NCBI GenBank assembly: GCA_028718045.1
Contig: JAQUMQ010000009.1
Coordinates: forward strand, 1 to 15,757
DNA: 15,757 bases
Direction of reading: 5' to 3'
Source: Actinomycetota bacterium
GTDB taxonomy: Bacteria > Actinomycetota > Humimicrobiia > Humimicrobiales > Humimicrobiaceae
The notes under the pieces are model-generated. The model was not told where the DNA came from, ran no database searches, and worked only from the letters and a program-made list of their open reading frames with translations. Of the stretch, positions 13,097 to 15,757 are shown one piece after another; position 1 is the first letter of the stretch, and every line of letters begins with the position of its first letter. A program made the position numbers and the translations under genes.

Positions 13097-14155
13097 TTGG
13101 AAAAGTTAAAGGCCGGAGTGATTGGCAGCGGTTTTTTTGGTCGCCTTCATTCAAAAGTTATTAGTGAATCAGAAAGCGTAAAGTTGGTTGCGATTGCTGA
13201 CAAAAATAAATCATTGAAAAAAAATATCGAATCTTTTTTTAACTGCAATTTTTATGATAATTATATGGAAATGATCGAAAAGGAAAAATTGGATTTTGTC
13301 AGTATCTGTACCCCGGATGATTTACATGTCGAGCCTTGTGTTTTTGCAGCTGAAAATAAAGTAAATATTTTGTTGGAAAAACCAATGGCAAGAACGGTAT
13401 CAGATTGCCATAAAATTATGGATACCTGTAAAAAAAATAATACAAGAATAATGATTGCTCATTTACTAAGATTCGATCCCGCATACAAAAAATTATTTGA
13501 CTGTGTAAGCAATGGTGATCTAGGTGAAGTTTTGCATTTAAGTGCGGAAAGGGGTAGTTCAAAAATAGTAGCCGAAAAATTAAATGGTCAAACCTCTCTT
13601 TTATTTTATATAGGTGTTCATGATATCGATATAGCACAGTGGATTACCGGCAAAAAAATTACTAAAGTATATGCTCAGAAAGTAAAATATATAAATAATA
13701 AATGGAATATGGATGATTGTATTTCTGTTTTAGCAAATTTTGGTGACCGAACGATTGGCAATTTTCAATTCAGCCTTACTTTTCCTAAAAACTTCCCAGC
13801 AGGTCTTAAAAGTAAATTTGAGATTTATTGCTCAAAAGGAACAGCATTTTTAAACAAATTCAACCAGGGTCTTGAAATTTATAAAGATACCGAAGAAAGT
13901 TTTAAAAACTTTTCCGAAGAAGAAAGGTGGACCAAAAACGTCAATTTGCCTTTCGAGCTGGTAGATATCACGCACTGGCCAGATATTTACGATAAAATCA
14001 CAGGAGATTTAAAAAATGAAATTGACCATTTTATTTCTTGTTTATCAAAAGATAAAGAATTTTCCATGAATGCAGAGGATGCGACTAGTGCCGTAAATGT
14101 AATAGAGCATATATTTAAGTCTATATCGGAAAATAAGCCTTTGGAAATTATATGA
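13097..14155 (+). CDS. Gfo/Idh/MocA family NAD(P)-dependent oxidoreductase (first copy)
   Basis: A 352-residue sugar-type dehydrogenase. The N-terminal Rossmann domain has GVIGSGFFG (7-15), the D-x-N end of the second strand (ADKNK, 34-38) and CTPDDLHVE (71-79). The catalytic EKP is at 94-96 within LLEKPMARTVSDC. HLLRFDPAY (122-130) and the C-terminal-domain motif GVHDIDIAQW (173-182, H175 as the probable proton-transfer residue) complete the family signature. Such enzymes oxidise or reduce a hydroxyl, often C1, C2 or C3, on sugars, inositols or glycosides. The start is TTG, with a GGAG ribosome site 6 nt upstream (13087-13090); no nearby in-frame ATG is better. It is probably co-transcribed with the DUF5107 gene. 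It is only distantly similar to the second Gfo/Idh gene, so the two likely have different substrates or steps. Confidence 0.9.
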   Translation: MEKLKAGVIGSGFFGRLHSKVISESESVKLVAIADKNKSLKKNIESFFNCNFYDNYMEMIEKEKLDFVSICTPDDLHVEPCVFAAENKVNILLEKPMARTVSDCHKIMDTCKKNNTRIMIAHLLRFDPAYKKLFDCVSNGDLGEVLHLSAERGSSKIVAEKLNGQTSLLFYIGVHDIDIAQWITGKKITKVYAQKVKYINNKWNMDDCISVLANFGDRTIGNFQFSLTFPKNFPAGLKSKFEIYCSKGTAFLNKFNQGLEIYKDTEESFKNFSEEERWTKNVNLPFELVDITHWPDIYDKITGDLKNEIDHFISCLSKDKEFSMNAEDATSAVNVIEHIFKSISENKPLEII

Positions 14156-14303
14156 TGTTATTTCTCCCGATGAAAAATAAACATGAATACGATTATGTAT
14201 AAAAGGTTTTTAATTAAATTATTATAAATAATTTTAAATAACTTCTAAAAAGATCGGAACAAAACAATAACAAATTACAAATTTCAAAAATCGATAGTTA
14301 TTT

Positions 14304-14331
14304 ATATTGTTATTACAACATTACTTATAGT
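14304..14331 (+). promoter_or_regulatory. Operator-like element, copy 2 (before the second Gfo/Idh gene)
   Basis: It is the partner of the element at 8820-8847 (25 of 28 identical). It contains the palindrome TTGTTATTACAA followed by ACATTACTTATAGT and ends 21 bp before the start codon. No clear -35/-10 pair is visible; a TATATT (14302-14307) overlaps the element's left end and may be the -10. Confidence 0.6.
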
Positions 14332-14352
14332 ATAAGTCAGAGGTATGCATAA

Positions 14353-15372
14353 ATGGAAAAAATTAAGATATGTCTGGTAGGTGCTGGACGAGCCGGAGAA
14401 GTTCATGGAGACGTTCATTTTGATTTCATCCCAAATTCAGAGATAATATCAGTTTTTGATATAGATATTTCGAAAGCAAAAAAACTTGCGGCAAAATATG
14501 GGGTTGATGAAAGATTTGCTTTTTATAATTATGAAGATGCACTTTCTTATTCGGAATTCGATGCCGCAATAATTACTACTCCTACGTTTACTCACTGCTT
14601 ATATACCGAAATGTCTGCCAGAAAAAAAATTCATGTTTTTTGTGAAAAACCTATGGCAATTACTGTTGAAGATTGTGATAAGATGATAAATGCATGCAAA
14701 AAGGGAAATGTTAAGTTACAGTTAGGTTTTATGAGAAGATTTGACTCCGGCTTTCAGAAAGCGAAACAATTAATTAAAAACAATGGTATAGGTGAGCCAA
14801 TAATAATAAAGTCCGTAGGAAGAGGGCCAGGCTTACCGGGTAAATGGGCATTTGATATCAAAAACAGTAACGGTAATCTGGCAGAAGTAAACAGCCATGA
14901 TTTTGATTCCGTAAGATGGTTATCGGAATCAGAGTATAAAAAAGTATATGCTGTCGCAAAAAATTCAAAAAGTCCTGAAATAGGCAAAGAGTATCCTGCA
15001 TTTTACGATAGCGCAATAGTGTCAGTGACCATGCAAAATGAAATTTTTGGTTTGATCGATAGTATATGTCCTTGCGATTACGGTTATGATGCCAGAATGG
15101 AAGTCGTAGGGACGAAAGGAGTAATATTCATCGGCAGTTTGGATGAACATACGATAATAACTTGCACTAAAGAAAAAGGTATCAGTTCCCCTCAGATTTT
15201 AAGCTGGAAAAAAAGGTTTCATGACGCTTATATAGCCGAAGGAAGACATTTTGTGGATTGCATAATAAATGACAGCGAACCTATGGTCACCGGTAGCGAT
15301 GGTAAACATGCAGTAAGTATTGTCATTGCTGCGAACAAATCCATTTCTAAAGGTTCACCGGTAGAATTATAA
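14353..15372 (+). CDS. Gfo/Idh/MocA family oxidoreductase (second copy, inositol 2-dehydrogenase-like)
   Basis: A 339-residue NAD(P)-dependent dehydrogenase. It has a Rossmann motif VGAGRAG (9-15), FDIDISKAKKLA (35-46, acidic residues that favour NAD), TTPTFTH (75-81), catalytic EKP (98-100) in FCEKPMAITVEDCDKM, LGFMRRFDSGF (124-134) and EVNSHDFDSVRWL (178-190, H182/D183). The FMRRFD and NSHDFD forms are those seen in the inositol 2-dehydrogenase (IolG) branch, so inositol or a sugar-like polyol is the best guess, although no other iol genes are visible. An AGAGGT ribosome site lies about 9 nt before the ATG. It starts a new unit with its own operator-like element in the 197-bp gap and is followed after 57 bp by a zinc dehydrogenase. 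Confidence 0.9.
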   Translation: MEKIKICLVGAGRAGEVHGDVHFDFIPNSEIISVFDIDISKAKKLAAKYGVDERFAFYNYEDALSYSEFDAAIITTPTFTHCLYTEMSARKKIHVFCEKPMAITVEDCDKMINACKKGNVKLQLGFMRRFDSGFQKAKQLIKNNGIGEPIIIKSVGRGPGLPGKWAFDIKNSNGNLAEVNSHDFDSVRWLSESEYKKVYAVAKNSKSPEIGKEYPAFYDSAIVSVTMQNEIFGLIDSICPCDYGYDARMEVVGTKGVIFIGSLDEHTIITCTKEKGISSPQILSWKKRFHDAYIAEGRHFVDCIINDSEPMVTGSDGKHAVSIVIAANKSISKGSPVEL

Positions 15373-15429
15373 CAATGTCGATTCAAAATAAAAAAAAGAT
15401 AAAGTAAAACCAATATTATGAGGAAAAAT

Positions 15430-15757
15430 ATGTTTGCTATCGTATATCAGGGAAATGGTTTAATTAAAGCCGAAAAAGTTCCGAAACCAATGATAAATTC
15501 AAATGAAATACTGCTGAAGGTAAGAGCGGCATCAATATGTGGTACGGATATAAAAATAAAAAATTTTGGGCATTTCAAGAATCCGGATAACAAGAAAATA
15601 ATTCTTGGTCATGAAGTCGCCGGAGAAATTATTGAAATTGGGTCAGGAATAAAAAAATATAATATAGGCGATCGCATATCCGTTGCTCCTAATATCGGGT
15701 GTGGTATTTGTTTGCAATGCGTAAGCGGATATACCAATTATTGCGAGGATTATAAAG
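15430..15757 (+). CDS. Zinc-dependent alcohol/polyol dehydrogenase (MDR family), N-terminal part, truncated by window end
   Basis: The frame is open to the right edge and gives 109 residues. It is the GroES-like N-terminal domain of a medium-chain dehydrogenase. Catalytic zinc ligands are C37 (in ICGTD, 36-40) and H61-E62 (LGHEVAGEI, 59-67). A four-cysteine structural zinc site is C91, C94, C97 and C105. The KKYNIGDRISVAP segment (75-87) is also typical. Members such as sorbitol, threonine or L-idonate dehydrogenase oxidise secondary alcohols with NAD(P). ATG 15430 is chosen over ATG 15418 because a GAGG ribosome site (15420-15423) lies 6 nt before it. It directly follows the second Gfo/Idh gene, so the two probably act in one redox pathway. 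Confidence 0.9.
   Translation, partial: MFAIVYQGNGLIKAEKVPKPMINSNEILLKVRAASICGTDIKIKNFGHFKNPDNKKIILGHEVAGEIIEIGSGIKKYNIGDRISVAPNIGCGICLQCVSGYTNYCEDYK

Noticed and set aside
14216..14234. Perfect 8-bp inverted repeat AAATTATT-ATA-AATAATTT after the first Gfo/Idh gene.
   Set aside because: It is all A/T with no U-tract, and such palindromes arise easily by chance in this composition.

Overview
The window is AT-rich (by eye about one third G+C), densely coded and free of rRNA, tRNA or CRISPR. Every complete protein is an enzyme, transporter or regulator of small-molecule, mostly sugar or sugar-acid, metabolism. The low G+C, the 4Fe-4S flavoenzyme, the RuBisCO-like protein and the many oxidoreductases suggest an anaerobic fermenting bacterium, for example a Clostridia-type or Atribacterota (JS1)-type lineage. 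The sequence alone does not settle the taxon.

Layout. (1) 1-2093, plus strand: the tail of an amidohydrolase, a phosphoenolpyruvate-hydrolase-family TIM barrel, and a ComB-type 2-phosphosulfolactate phosphatase. (2) 2184-4176, minus strand: a divergent triosephosphate isomerase paralogue and a PAS-LuxR regulator. An 11-bp perfect hairpin separates the convergent comB and isomerase genes. (3) 4442-8455, plus strand: an Old Yellow Enzyme-like 4Fe-4S flavoprotein, an MFS carrier and a RuBisCO-like protein (RLP), transcribed away from the PAS-LuxR gene and probably controlled by it. (4) 8456-8874: a gene-poor gap holding a short transposase remnant, a promoter and an operator-like element. (5) 8875-10707: a PIG-L deacetylase and a NagB-like sugar-phosphate isomerase/deaminase, both with altered active-site motifs. 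(6) 10972-15757: a DUF5107-TPR protein, two Gfo/Idh/MocA dehydrogenases and the start of a zinc-dependent alcohol/polyol dehydrogenase.

How it may work together (inference). Region 3 looks like an uptake-and-catabolism unit in which the RLP acts on a sugar-acid-derived keto compound. Known RLPs in D-apionate catabolism (OiaX, OiaT) act on 3-oxo-isoapionate 4-phosphate, and the OiaX product, L-erythrulose 1-phosphate, is isomerised by a TPI-like enzyme (EryH/LerI). The TPI paralogue here has a changed phosphate-binding loop, so an RLP-to-tetrulose-phosphate branch is the most interesting testable idea in the window. The expected kinase is not visible. Regions 5 and 6 look like glycan or amino-sugar processing with redox sugar chemistry. 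They are tied together by a nearly identical 28-bp element (25 of 28 positions) upstream of the PIG-L gene and upstream of the second Gfo/Idh gene, which implies a shared regulator.
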